From positions 1-64,000 of the forward strand of contig NZ_BJYJ01000020.1 in the NCBI RefSeq assembly GCF_007991455.1: a stretch of 64,000 nucleotides of DNA, written 5' to 3'. This DNA is from Chryseobacterium hagamense (GTDB taxonomy: Bacteria > Bacteroidota > Bacteroidia > Flavobacteriales > Weeksellaceae). The notes under the pieces are model-generated. The model searched no databases. It was given only the letters and a program-made list of their open reading frames with translations, and was not told the DNA's origin. A program made the translations under genes and the position numbers. Of this stretch, positions 54,036-62,833 are shown in pieces. Every line of letters starts with the position of its first letter. Position 1 is the first letter of the stretch.

Positions 54036-54341
54036 TTAATCTTCTTCAGCTCCGTCTTCATCATCCTCATATTGCTCAAGGAAATAAGTGAAAGTGAAAT
54101 CTTCCGTTTCGTCTTCCGCATCTTCAAGGGTGCTGAGAAGATCTTCAAATATTTCCAGCTGATCAACGGTCATATTCACGAATTCAAGATGGAGCGGCAT
54201 TTCCACTCCGCCTCTAATAACATCCGAAAGCGCATCCAGATTGTCGCCGAAGTATTCCGGAAGCGGAAGCTTTTCTTTTAATTGGGCATAGAAGTCTTCC
54301 TCATCTCCTATGTCTGTAAAATCGATATATATTGTACTCAT
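54036..54341 (-). CDS. Barstar-family RNase inhibitor
   Basis: 101 aa, very acidic. Barstar fold motifs: MSTIYIDFTDIGDEEDFYAQLKEKL..PEYFGDNLDALSDVIRGG, where the YFGDNLDAL segment is the barnase-facing helix of the family. It would bind and inactivate the barnase-type RNase encoded 128 bp upstream on the same strand. An unusually acidic tail (EQYEDDEDGAEED) follows the fold. Cytosolic. Confidence 0.88.
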   Translation of the reverse strand: MSTIYIDFTDIGDEEDFYAQLKEKLPLPEYFGDNLDALSDVIRGGVEMPLHLEFVNMTVDQLEIFEDLLSTLEDAEDETEDFTFTYFLEQYEDDEDGAEED

Positions 54342-54469
54342 ATTAAATTGAATTTCCGGTTTTTTCCTTTAAAACCGGTCTGTTTTTTTTATAGAAGCCG
54401 GTTTCTTTATCAGCAGGATTTCTTCCTGTACATTACTGATGAAACACGTTTTACCGGGCAATGGCAAAA

Positions 54470-54973
54470 TTACTGCTTTTCAAAACTTTTATAATGGTTT
54501 TTGCTGAGGTAAACTTCACCGTCTTTTGTAAAGACGATCCGGTCGGCCTGTCTTCCTCCGCAATGATAATTAACATCCGCTTCAAAGTATTCTTTACCGT
54601 CGGGCAGGATTTTTTCCCGGTTGCCGAACCGGTCTCCGCCGATGGCTTTCCCCGGTAGTATTTCGCAAAGATCTCCTTTCGCAGGGTTCCAGCCTTGTTT
54701 CCGGGCTTCGTTTTTCGTTAGATAATAATCGGGTAAACGGCGATTCTGCTTTACGTACAGAACAACCCTTTTATCTTCCGTGAGCTGATCAACAGATTCC
54801 TGACCGGCAGGGTAGCTGCTACTGCTTCCACCGGAACTGCCGTATTCCACAACTGGTTTTACATGAGGCATCTCTTGTTTATCCGCAATAAAATTGTTGT
54901 AGATCTACATCACAGACATTCCGAAGAGAAGCCCGAGGCAAATGAAAAACAGCGATCTTATTTTACCGTTCAT
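54470..54973 (-). pseudogene. Barnase-type ribonuclease with amber codon in its membrane anchor
   Basis: The C-terminal 133 residues form a barnase/N1-type RNase: LTKNEARKQGWNP, then GDRFGNREKILPD and EADVNYHCGGRQADRIVFTKDGEVYLSKNHYKSF, including the catalytic Glu, Arg and His positions. In frame upstream, an ATG at 54973 begins MNGKIRSLFFICLGLLFGMSVM, a signal or anchor helix, interrupted by TAG (54905-54907) before IYNNFIADKQEM. Without the stop it would be a 167-aa exported RNase. Translation could restart at 54871, leaving the RNase in the cytosol. Pseudogene, or recoded or suppressed; barstar is next to it. Confidence 0.8.
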
Positions 54974-54983
54974 ACTTTAATTA

Positions 54984-55139
54984 ATTACCGATATAACAAT
55001 ATAACAATATAGCAATTTACCAATGTAACAGTTTGCCAAAGGGTTAATGAATAAATTTTAACCTTACTCCATCAATATATTCATCCGTTGTTGCAATGAT
55101 CCATTGTTACACTGTTACATTGATCCATCGTTACATTAT
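54984..55139. repeat. Hairpin of 8-bp tandem units after nadE
   Basis: Two arms: ATATAACAATATAACAATATAGCAA...CAATGTAAC on one side, and CCATTGTTACACTGTTACATTGATCCATCGTTACATT on the other, which is its approximate inverse. Units of about 8 bp (AATGTAAC and variants) repeat in each arm, separated by about 70 bp. It touches the nadE stop codon. Similar to 62834-62920. (Longer arm written in pieces; not a CRISPR.). Confidence 0.7.
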
Positions 55140-55931
55140 TCAGGCTCTCCATTCTTCCGGCACATCGCAGATCGGGATGGGAACCATTTTGTGTTTTGCC
55201 GCTTTATGCATCCGGTCGAAAATCAGGAAGACTTCCTTATCCCGCCCTTCGTAATCTTCAACAGCCTTCGTTCCGTATTCTTTCTGGATTTTTTCAAGTT
55301 CAGGATAAGAAGCACCGATCTGGTCTTCATCCGTTCTTTCCGCATCCCAAAGCCCGTCGGTAGGGATGGCATTCCGGATGCTTTCGATGAGATCAAGTCC
55401 TTTGGCCAGTTCATACACCTCTGTTTTATAAAGATCGGCAATCGGGGAAACATCCACGCCGCCGTCTCCGTATTTGGTATAGAATCCGATCCCGAAATCT
55501 TCCACTTTATTTCCCGTTCCGCATACTAAAAGTCCGTGAAGCTGGCCGAAATAGTATAAGTTCAGCATTCTGAAACGCGATCTGGTGTTGGCCAAAGACA
55601 GGTTTTTATTAGGGTTTCCTTCGGCATATTCATGAACGGACTGCTCAAAGCTTTCGAACACAGGAGTCAGATTTACCGTATGTGCCTTAACATTCGGGAA
55701 TTTTTTCTTTAAATCAGCGATATGTTCCTGGGCACGGTTTACCTGGTCTTCCTTCTGGCGGATCGGCATTTCCAGCAATAAAACTTCAAGGCCTGTCATG
55801 GCACAGAGGGTGGACACCACACCGGAATCCACCCCACCGGAAACACCGATGACATATCCGTTTACTTTTGCTTTTACTGCATAATCTTTCAGCCAGTTTA
55901 CAATATGATCGATAATCTTTTGGGTCTGCAT
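55140..55931 (-). CDS. nadE: NAD(+) synthase, ammonia-dependent
   Basis: 263 aa. The PP-loop ATP-pyrophosphatase motif is VIGVSGGVDSGVVSTLCAM (SGGxDS near residue 30), followed by LANTRSRFRMLNLYYFGQ, VCGTGNKVEDFGIGFYTKYGDGGVD and LWDAERTDEDQIGASYPELE, the deamido-NAD and Mg sites. It lacks a glutaminase domain, so it uses ammonia. It adenylates and amidates deamido-NAD. nadE next to gldB is a usual Flavobacteriia arrangement, although an LRR gene lies between them here. Confidence 0.94.
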   Translation of the reverse strand: MQTQKIIDHIVNWLKDYAVKAKVNGYVIGVSGGVDSGVVSTLCAMTGLEVLLLEMPIRQKEDQVNRAQEHIADLKKKFPNVKAHTVNLTPVFESFEQSVHEYAEGNPNKNLSLANTRSRFRMLNLYYFGQLHGLLVCGTGNKVEDFGIGFYTKYGDGGVDVSPIADLYKTEVYELAKGLDLIESIRNAIPTDGLWDAERTDEDQIGASYPELEKIQKEYGTKAVEDYEGRDKEVFLIFDRMHKAAKHKMVPIPICDVPEEWRA

Positions 55932-56097
55932 TGTTTATATTTTTAGTCTGTTATTATTTATGAAATTCAAAATTAAAAATTTTGACGGGGTTTAACGATA
56001 GTTTTCACGGCTAAGTTCGTACCAAACGCAGATTCCGGCCGGTCCAATAATTCCCTGTTTTCTGAAAATACATCGTTCCGTTTCCGAGTAGATGTGC

Positions 56098-56736
56098 TTA
56101 AGGTACATCCAATCCGAAGATAACGACATTTGCCGGTCCTTTTTTAACGTCTTTTTCCATGATAGGATTGTCCATGAGGTTTAGGGTCTGAAGGACGGGG
56201 TTTGCGGAAATATCAAGTTTCTGGATCAGGTTATGTTCAAGATTCAGTTTTTTAAGACGTCTTAGCGAACTCACATCAATTGTTTTAATTTTATTTAAAG
56301 ATACGGTTAACTGATTAATTTCCGGGGTAGAATTCAGGGAAATATTTTCAATCATATTGCCATCCAGGTATAATGAAGTCAGGCTTTTCAGGTTTTCTGC
56401 CGTAAAGACGGAAACTTTGCTGCCGGCACAGGAAATCAGCTCAACTTTATCCATATTTCTCATTGATATCCGGGAAATGTTATTCTGATCGAGAATAATC
56501 ATCCGTGCATTTTTAAAATAAGAAACCTCTTCCGCAGAAGTAATGCCTTTGTTCATCAGAAATAAATTTTCAACCGATTCCGCTTCAGGCTGGCTTATTT
56601 TTCCGTCTTTGTTAAGGTCGTAATTTTCAAGAACGGCTTTCTCAAAATTTTTATCCTTAAAAGAAAGCTGCTGTGCCCTGGAAAAAGGGAATGCAAAAAT
56701 AAAGAGCAGTAACAGAATAATTTTGTTTTTAATCAT
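56098..56736 (-). CDS. Exported leucine-rich-repeat protein with EF-hand-like loop
   Basis: 212 aa with signal peptide (MIKNKIILLLLFIFAFPFSRAQQ). Residues about 34-48 contain an EF-hand/dockerin-like calcium loop (DLNKDGKISQPEAE), followed by about six leucine-rich repeats of roughly 20 residues (LTSLYLDGNMIENISL, LKKLNLEHNLIQKLDIS, LQTLNLMDNPIMEKDV). Likely periplasmic or surface protein-binding; partner unknown. Divergent from gldB. Confidence 0.75.
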   Translation of the reverse strand: MIKNKIILLLLFIFAFPFSRAQQLSFKDKNFEKAVLENYDLNKDGKISQPEAESVENLFLMNKGITSAEEVSYFKNARMIILDQNNISRISMRNMDKVELISCAGSKVSVFTAENLKSLTSLYLDGNMIENISLNSTPEINQLTVSLNKIKTIDVSSLRRLKKLNLEHNLIQKLDISANPVLQTLNLMDNPIMEKDVKKGPANVVIFGLDVP

Positions 56737-56787
56737 CAGGTTGTGTTTAAATCCTTATTTTTGTACACTTTAATTTCATGTAAAAAT

Positions 56788-57771
56788 ATGAAGATTTTCA
56801 GAATTATTGCCCTTTCCGCAGGATCCGTTTTAGGATTGAACTCCTGTAAGAAAGAATGCCGGAACCAGTGGAACGTAGAAATTACCGCTCCTGCCGAAAA
56901 AGTAGAGATTACCGATATTTCCAAAGAACTTTACAATCCGGGCGTTTCCTCGGAGCAGTTTAAAGCAAAATACCCGTGGTTCCAGGGAACGGTCAGTGAT
57001 GCTGATTTTTCCAAAAGGCGGACGGATGCAGGCGAGATTAAGATCTACCGGGAAGCCATTGCCAAAATAGACCAGAAAAAACTGCAGACGGATCTGGAGG
57101 ATATGTTCTCGCATATCAAATACCATTTCCCTTCCTTTAAAAGCCCGAAGGTCTTTTTATTTTCTTCCGCTCTGCAGATGGTGCAGGACCCGATCTTCTA
57201 CAATGCCAAAGAAAACCTTCTGTTCATCGATATTACAGGCTTTATGGGCGATGGAAACCCCAATTACAAAGGGCTGGAAATGTATTTCCAGAAGTCTATG
57301 AATCCGAATAACATCGTCCCGAAAGTAGCGCAGATCTTCGCCGAAGGTTTTGTAAAAGAATCACCGGACCACCAGAAATTTATTGACATGATGATCCTGA
57401 ACGGTAAAATCATGATTCTTAAAGATGCCTTCCTGCCGACTTATCCGGAATATCTGAAAATGAATTACACCCAGAAACAGTACGAATGGGCCGAAGCCAA
57501 CGAAGCCAACATCTGGAATTATTTCGTGGAAAACAATTTGATTTTCGGGGATGATCACCGCCTGGAAGACCGGTTCATCGCGCCGGGGCCATTTTCAAAG
57601 TTCTACACGGAAATCGATAACGAATCCTCCCCGCAGATCGGAATTTTCACGGGATGGCAGATCTGTAAAGCCTATCTGAAAGAAAAGCCGGATACCAAAC
57701 TTCAGGATTTCCTGAAAATGGACGGGACAATTATTTTCAACCAGTCCGGATATAAGCCGAAATTGAAATAA
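56788..57771 (+). CDS. gldB: Gliding motility lipoprotein GldB
   Basis: 327 aa from the ATG at 56788, where the lipobox GLNSC (Cys20) is at the correct distance; the upstream in-frame start would add 15 residues. GldB signatures: YPWFQGTVSDADFSKRR, the QMVQDPIFYNAKENLLFIDITGFMGDGNPNYKG region and HQKFIDMMILNGKIMILKDAFLP. GldB is required for gliding in flavobacteria. A -7 box TATTTTTG (56756-56763) precedes it. Normally gldC follows closely; here an ABC transporter operon is between them. Confidence 0.9.
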   Translation: MKIFRIIALSAGSVLGLNSCKKECRNQWNVEITAPAEKVEITDISKELYNPGVSSEQFKAKYPWFQGTVSDADFSKRRTDAGEIKIYREAIAKIDQKKLQTDLEDMFSHIKYHFPSFKSPKVFLFSSALQMVQDPIFYNAKENLLFIDITGFMGDGNPNYKGLEMYFQKSMNPNNIVPKVAQIFAEGFVKESPDHQKFIDMMILNGKIMILKDAFLPTYPEYLKMNYTQKQYEWAEANEANIWNYFVENNLIFGDDHRLEDRFIAPGPFSKFYTEIDNESSPQIGIFTGWQICKAYLKEKPDTKLQDFLKMDGTIIFNQSGYKPKLK

Positions 57772-57799
57772 TATTATATTAACATACATCTAAATAGAA

Positions 57800-57845
57800 A
57801 GTTAACAGGGCTGTAAGAGGGAGTCTGGATGCCTGAATCTCCTTT
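57800..57845 (-). repeat. Decayed repeat, copy J (right-end relic)
   Basis: GTTAACAGGGCTGTAAGAGGG and CTGGATGCC resemble the reversed right end of the family. Weak. The rest of the gldB-ABC gap is AT-rich, apart from a terminator and promoter. Confidence 0.35.
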
Positions 57846-57991
57846 GGCTAACATTAAAGATATTACATACCAAAAGAAATCGTTTGTAATTCTGTTAATG
57901 AGTAACTCTGTTCAATCTTAATTCACTAATTGGCCTTATAATAATTAAAGTCAGTTCCAATCTATTCTAGTTTACGTAATATAAAGTATAT

Positions 57992-58022
57992 AAACCTTCA
58001 GCGATGCCAGAAGGTTTTTTTT
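57992..58022 (+). terminator. Terminator upstream of the ABC operon
   Basis: Perfect 8-bp stem AAACCTTC / GAAGGTTT with a long T-run (58015-58024). It would stop transcripts from gldB. Confidence 0.8.
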
Positions 58023-58055
58023 TATGAAGTTTCATGTTAATTTTACTACTTTGTA

Positions 58056-58085
58056 TTGCATATTACTATTTATATTATATATTTG
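58056..58085 (+). promoter_or_regulatory. Promoter of the ABC transporter operon
   Basis: TTG (58056-58058), 19 bp, then TATATTTG (58078-58085); 20 bp before the ATG. Confidence 0.55.
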
Positions 58086-58104
58086 TGGTATTAAATAATA
58101 ACCT

Positions 58105-59007
58105 ATGGAAAATAGTATTGATATTCAGAACCTCAGTTTTGAATTTTCCAAAGACAAGCCGGTTTTGAAAAATATCAGTCTTGCGGTACCGAAGGGAAGT
58201 ATTTTCGGATTCCTGGGAGCCAACGGAGCCGGAAAATCCACTACCATGAAAATGCTGATCGGAAGCATTCCCGATGAACGTAATGCCATCCGCATCTTCA
58301 ACGAAAAACTGGACGTCCTTTATCCTGATGGCTTTCATAGAATCGGGAGCCTGATCGATACGGCCGCTTTTTATGACCATCTTTCGGGCTGGGACAACCT
58401 TCTGATAATCTCCGGGCTGAGAGACCTTCCGGTGTCCGAGTGTGAAAGGGTCCTGCATCTGGTCGGGCTTTGGGAAAGCAGGAACATGAAAATGAAACGG
58501 TATTCATTGGGAATGAAACAGCGGCTGGCAATTGCGATTACGTTACTGGGAAAGCCCGAACTGCTGATCCTGGATGAACCGGTCAATGGCCTTGACCCGA
58601 ATGGTATGCTGGAAATACGCGAGCTGCTTATTAAACTGAATAAAGAAGAAGGCGTCACCGTTTTTATCTCGAGCCACCTGCTGCAGGAAATCGAAAAAAT
58701 GATTACCCATCTGGCGATCATTTCCAACGGCGAAATCCGTTTTGCAGGAAGCATGAAAGACCTGAACGAACGTTACCGCTATAACCGCATCCGGATCGGA
58801 TTGAATGATGCTCCGGTATTCATCACTGAAATCCCGGAAAATTACTCCCCGAAATTGCTGGATGAAACCGCCATTGAAATTACGGCGGAATCGAAAGAAG
58901 CCATTACCGCCCTCATAAAAAAGCTGGTGATGAAAGACGCCGGGATTTTCGAAATTAAGAACAGTGCCGGGCTGGAAGAATGGTTCATGGAAATCACTAA
59001 AAACTAA
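58105..59007 (+). CDS. ABC transporter ATP-binding protein
   Basis: 300 aa. Walker A GANGAGKST, signature YSLGMKQRLAIA (an SLGMKQ variant as in multidrug, lantibiotic-immunity and CcmA-type subunits), Walker B LLILDEPVNGLDP and the switch His in ISSHLL. About 80 C-terminal residues beyond the nucleotide-binding domain are typical of the bacitracin/lantibiotic export (BcrA-like) subfamily. It drives the permease encoded 5 bp downstream. Confidence 0.92.
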   Translation: MENSIDIQNLSFEFSKDKPVLKNISLAVPKGSIFGFLGANGAGKSTTMKMLIGSIPDERNAIRIFNEKLDVLYPDGFHRIGSLIDTAAFYDHLSGWDNLLIISGLRDLPVSECERVLHLVGLWESRNMKMKRYSLGMKQRLAIAITLLGKPELLILDEPVNGLDPNGMLEIRELLIKLNKEEGVTVFISSHLLQEIEKMITHLAIISNGEIRFAGSMKDLNERYRYNRIRIGLNDAPVFITEIPENYSPKLLDETAIEITAESKEAITALIKKLVMKDAGIFEIKNSAGLEEWFMEITKN

Positions 59008-59012
59008 AAACA

Positions 59013-61214
59013 ATGAAAAAACTACTAAAGACAGTCGGTACGGAATGGCTGAAGATTAAAGGATTAGGGCTCGTATATATGGCCGTTGTTTTGGGAGGCC
59101 TGCTTCCTCTGCTCGTTTATGTGCCTTCATTTTTTGTACAGGAAACCGTTCCGGAAGGAACACTGAAGTTTTCCGTTTTTGAAGAGTCGATCGGAGGGGA
59201 TCAGTTAAAATATTTTGTCTTTTTCATATTGCCGCTGCTGCTGATTATTGTCGCCAACAGGATTGCGCAGACGGATCATAAGAACAACGGATGGCAGCTG
59301 ATGGAAACGCAGCCGGTAAGCCGCTGGCAGCTTTACCTTTCAAAATACATCGTTATCGTCGTGCTGGGGTTGATGTGTATTGCCTCTTATTTTATTTTCA
59401 GTATCGTCATGGCGGCGGCAGATTATCTTATCCATCCGAATGAAGTTAAGCTGTTGGATTTTGACATGATCTGGGCTATCAGGACCTGCCTCAGGATCTG
59501 TATCACCATTTTAGGGATCGCCGCCATCCAGCTTTGTGTTTCAGTAGCATTTCAGGGATTTGTATGGTCCTTTCTGATCGGCTCCCTCGGGATTGCTTCC
59601 AATATTGCGGCGCTTATTCAGAAACAGTCGTTCTTTTTCAATCCTTACGGCTCTTTGTATACGTTCTGGAATGCACCTGAGATCAAAGACCTGAATACTT
59701 TTATTTCACATTCCGAATACATGAGTGTTTTCTGGATGGTGATATTCCTGGTGATCGGCTATTTCTGGTACCGCAGGAAAGGTTTTAAAAATGCTTTCGG
59801 AAAAACTAAAAAACAAGCCGTTATTTCCTTTGCGTTATTTGCAGCCGGTACAGGACTGCTGTATTTTATCCAGCAGCCCAAACCTTATCAGAGCGGTGCG
59901 GAAGGAGTAATTCTTAAAGGAACTTTAGATACTGACCTGACGGTGGATTCCGTAAAAATCTTTACATCGGATTTTCACAAAAAAATCGGAGCTGCACCTG
60001 TGGTTAACCATACATTCAGCTGGACTACCGAAAAACGGCTTCCCACGGATGAATATCTTGTAGAGATCGGAAATAAAAAACTGGTGCTGATCATGGGAAG
60101 CGGCGACTGGTTCGATCTTGATATTAAATTCAACGATACCGATATGGTAACCTATATCAAATCAAACCGCAAGGCCGATCAGAACTACCGCGAAAAAAGA
60201 AGTTCCTTCGGCAGGGATTTTACTTATGCGCTGGAAGATCAGGCATATACCGGTGATCCGGCAAAATTCTATGAACTCGCTCAAGACGACTGGAAAAAGA
60301 ACAAGCGGATTCTGAATGCCTTTGCCGATCCCGCGAACAACGCGCTTTCCGAAGAATATAAAGACTACAGAAAACAGCTGATGGCCATCCAGTACCTCAA
60401 TGAGATCAGCAATTACAGGAAAATGACTTCCTGGACCGATCCGAAGTTTGCACCGCCGAAGGATTTTGTAGATGAGCTGAATGCCAATATCCAAAAGCCG
60501 TCTCAACTTTTAAGCAAAAATGAAAATTACCTGCAGTTCAGGCTGGATCGACTGCTCACCGATAAAGACCAGTCGGTAAATGCAGACAGCATCCTTTTTG
60601 TAAAAATCAATAAACTTCCCAGGGGGCTGCAAAAAGACCAGCTGCTGGCGAGGCATCTGGCCAGGACACTGGAACTTCAGACTGACAGTTTATCCAGAAA
60701 CAGGCTGTTTGCTTCGGAAATCAATAACGTTAAGAATACCGATTACCGCAATAGGCTGTATTCTAAACTGGAGCAGATTAACATTTCTCAGAAAGGGGCC
60801 TCCTTTCCGGATCTCCGTTTCCTGAATGATCAGGGGAAAGCCGTAAATCTTTCGAAATTCCGCGGAAAATACGTGGTCATCGATCTCTGGGCAACCTGGT
60901 GTGCGCCTTGTAAACAAATCCGTCCTGTTTTCGAAGCAAGAAATAATCAGTATAGATATTATCAGAATCTTCAGTTTATTTCGATAAGCACCGATCAGAA
61001 CCAATCGAAATGGAAGAATTATCTGAAGACTAAACCGTCCGGTATTCCCCAGTTCTGGCTGCCAGATGCAGAAAAATTCATGGCTGACTACAAAATCCAG
61101 TCGATTCCGAGATTTATCATCATTGATCCGGAAGGAAAAATATTCAACCTGAATACGCCGTTTCCGGATGAAGATAACTTTGTAGAAGTTTTGGATAAGC
61201 TGAAGAAATATTAA
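59013..61214 (+). CDS. ABC-2 permease fused to a TlpA-like thioredoxin domain
   Basis: 733 aa. Residues about 1-285 form an ABC-2 (lantibiotic-immunity/BcrB-like) permease with about six or seven hydrophobic segments; TEWLKIKGLGLVY and ETQPVSRWQLYLSKY are typical. Then comes a 300-residue, probably extracytoplasmic, helical/beta domain (GTLDTDLTVDSVKI, like a DUF4369-type N-domain of TlpA proteins). The C-terminal domain (about 595-733) is a thioredoxin: LWATWCAPCKQIRP (Cys630, Cys633) and SIPRFIIIDPEG cis-Pro. A permease-thioredoxin chain of this sort is unusual. The fusion is a single continuous frame. A gldC promoter lies at its 3' end. Confidence 0.88.
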   Translation: MKKLLKTVGTEWLKIKGLGLVYMAVVLGGLLPLLVYVPSFFVQETVPEGTLKFSVFEESIGGDQLKYFVFFILPLLLIIVANRIAQTDHKNNGWQLMETQPVSRWQLYLSKYIVIVVLGLMCIASYFIFSIVMAAADYLIHPNEVKLLDFDMIWAIRTCLRICITILGIAAIQLCVSVAFQGFVWSFLIGSLGIASNIAALIQKQSFFFNPYGSLYTFWNAPEIKDLNTFISHSEYMSVFWMVIFLVIGYFWYRRKGFKNAFGKTKKQAVISFALFAAGTGLLYFIQQPKPYQSGAEGVILKGTLDTDLTVDSVKIFTSDFHKKIGAAPVVNHTFSWTTEKRLPTDEYLVEIGNKKLVLIMGSGDWFDLDIKFNDTDMVTYIKSNRKADQNYREKRSSFGRDFTYALEDQAYTGDPAKFYELAQDDWKKNKRILNAFADPANNALSEEYKDYRKQLMAIQYLNEISNYRKMTSWTDPKFAPPKDFVDELNANIQKPSQLLSKNENYLQFRLDRLLTDKDQSVNADSILFVKINKLPRGLQKDQLLARHLARTLELQTDSLSRNRLFASEINNVKNTDYRNRLYSKLEQINISQKGASFPDLRFLNDQGKAVNLSKFRGKYVVIDLWATWCAPCKQIRPVFEARNNQYRYYQNLQFISISTDQNQSKWKNYLKTKPSGIPQFWLPDAEKFMADYKIQSIPRFIIIDPEGKIFNLNTPFPDEDNFVEVLDKLKKY

Positions 61215-61219
61215 CTTTG
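61191..61219 (+). promoter_or_regulatory. gldC promoter within the upstream gene's end
   Basis: TTG (61191-61193), 18 bp, TAACTTTG (61212-61219); the -7 box begins with the stop codon TAA of the permease gene. Confidence 0.55.
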
Positions 61220-61245
61220 CACCAAATTAGAAACAAATAGAAGTT

Positions 61246-61572
61246 ATGAGAAAAACTCAGATTACGATAGATGTAGAACTGGACGAAAACCACATCCCGG
61301 AAAACATTACCTGGAACGCACAGGACGGCGGAATAGAAAAGGAAGATACCAAGGCCACCATGATTTCCGTCTGGGACGAAAAAACGATGGAAGCATTGAG
61401 AATAGATCTCTGGACGAAGGAAATGCCGGTGGACCAAATGAAGATGTTTATCCACCAGATCCTGGTTTCTTTAGGAAATACCTATCAGAGAGCAACAGGT
61501 GAAGAAGATGTAGCCCAGTGGCTGGAAGAAATAGCAGAAGAGTTTGCGGTAAAATCTGCGATAAAAATGTAA
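61246..61572 (+). CDS. gldC: Gliding motility protein GldC
   Basis: 108 aa, acidic cytosolic protein matching GldC in size and motifs (MRKTQITIDVELDENHIPENITWNAQDGG, DLWTKEMPVDQMKMFIHQILVSLGNTYQRATG). Written here as motif pieces: ITIDVELDENHIPENI and QMKMFIHQIL. GldC is an auxiliary factor of flavobacterial gliding and T9SS. It is about 3.5 kb from gldB, probably from its own promoter. Confidence 0.9.
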   Translation: MRKTQITIDVELDENHIPENITWNAQDGGIEKEDTKATMISVWDEKTMEALRIDLWTKEMPVDQMKMFIHQILVSLGNTYQRATGEEDVAQWLEEIAEEFAVKSAIKM

Positions 61573-61575
61573 AAG

Positions 61576-61622
61576 CTGCAGGCATTTGGCGACAGGCAAC
61601 TAACCTTCAGAAATGCCTGCAG
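61576..61622 (+). terminator. Hairpin after gldC
   Basis: Perfect 12-bp stem CTGCAGGCATTT / AAATGCCTGCAG with a 23-nt loop, but no T-run follows at once. A second small hairpin TGGCAT...ATGCCA comes after. Terminator role is likely but not certain. Confidence 0.5.
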
Positions 61623-61693
61623 AATAATAATAAATTTTTTGGCATAAGGTATATAGCTAAATGCCAGAAGCAATAAGCTAAAAGCAAATTATT

Positions 61694-62833
61694 ATGAATT
61701 TCAATACAAAAGTAATACACGGTGGCCAGCACCACGAATCGGCGACAGGTTCGGTGAACGTTCCTGTTTTTTTAACCTCAACTTTTGCACAGAAAAGCCC
61801 GGGCGTCCATTCCGGATACGAGTATTCCAGAGCAGCGAACCCGACCAGACAGGCTTTGGAAGATTCCCTGGCGAGCATTGAAAACGGAGCCAGAGGACTG
61901 GCGTTCGGATCAGGCCTTGCAGCCATCGACTGTGTCCTGAAATTACTGAATCCCGGTGACGAGGTGGTAGCAGTAGACGATTTATACGGCGGAACGTACC
62001 GGATGTTTACGAGACTTTTTGAAAAATACCAACTGAAGTTTACCTTCGTGAATTTTGATGATGTTTCGAAAATCGCGGATGTGATTACCGGTCAGACGAA
62101 ACTGATCTGGGTGGAAACCCCGACCAACCCGCTGATGAAGCTGGTAGATATTAAAGCAGTGGTGGAAATTGCAAAAGGAAAGGATATCCTGGTAGCCGTA
62201 GACAATACGTTTGCGACACCTTACCTTCAGAGACCGATTGATCTGGGAGCGGACATCGTGATGCACTCTGCAACGAAATATTTAGGCGGCCATTCCGACG
62301 TAATCGCCGGAGCTTTGGTGGCGAAGGATGCTGAACTGGGTGAAAAACTCCACTTTATCCAGTTTGCGAGCGGCGGGATTTTAGGGCCTCATGATTCCTA
62401 TCTGGTTCTGAGAGGAATTAAGACGCTGGCCTTGAGGGTTCAGAGACATTCTGAAAACGGGATGGCCGTTGCCAGATATCTTGAGTCCCATCCGGCTGTA
62501 GACCAGGTAATCTATCCGGGACTGGAATCCCACCCGCAGTACGAACTGGCAAAAGCCCAGATGAGAGATTTCGGGGGAATGGTTTCCTTTACCTTCAAGT
62601 CCGGTAAAAAAGAGGATGCGATTAAGTTCCTGGAAAAAGTAAGGGTATTTACGCTGGCTGAATCTTTAGGTGGCGTAGAATCTTTAGCCAATCATCCGGC
62701 TCTGATGACCCACGCGTCCATTCCTGCAGAGAAACGCGCAGAACTTGGAATCACCGATGACCTGGTGCGTTTAAGCGTAGGAATCGAAGATGCGGAAGAC
62801 CTCATCGCCGATCTGCAAAAGGCATTTGCGTGA
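61694..62833 (+). CDS. Trans-sulfuration PLP enzyme (cystathionine gamma-synthase/lyase)
   Basis: 379 aa. PLP fold type I: Lys195 in SATKYLGGHSDV binds PLP; GYEYSRAANPTRQALE at the start and VFTLAESLGGVESLANHPALMTHA are the family's substrate-binding segments. Motifs alone cannot separate cystathionine gamma-synthase from gamma-lyase or related enzymes, so I give no symbol. Directly followed by an 8-bp-unit hairpin repeat. Confidence 0.9.
   Translation: MNFNTKVIHGGQHHESATGSVNVPVFLTSTFAQKSPGVHSGYEYSRAANPTRQALEDSLASIENGARGLAFGSGLAAIDCVLKLLNPGDEVVAVDDLYGGTYRMFTRLFEKYQLKFTFVNFDDVSKIADVITGQTKLIWVETPTNPLMKLVDIKAVVEIAKGKDILVAVDNTFATPYLQRPIDLGADIVMHSATKYLGGHSDVIAGALVAKDAELGEKLHFIQFASGGILGPHDSYLVLRGIKTLALRVQRHSENGMAVARYLESHPAVDQVIYPGLESHPQYELAKAQMRDFGGMVSFTFKSGKKEDAIKFLEKVRVFTLAESLGGVESLANHPALMTHASIPAEKRAELGITDDLVRLSVGIEDAEDLIADLQKAFA

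Noticed and set aside
54984-55139. CRISPR-like array
   Set aside because: Units are only about 8 bp, without unique spacers, and are arranged as inverted arms.
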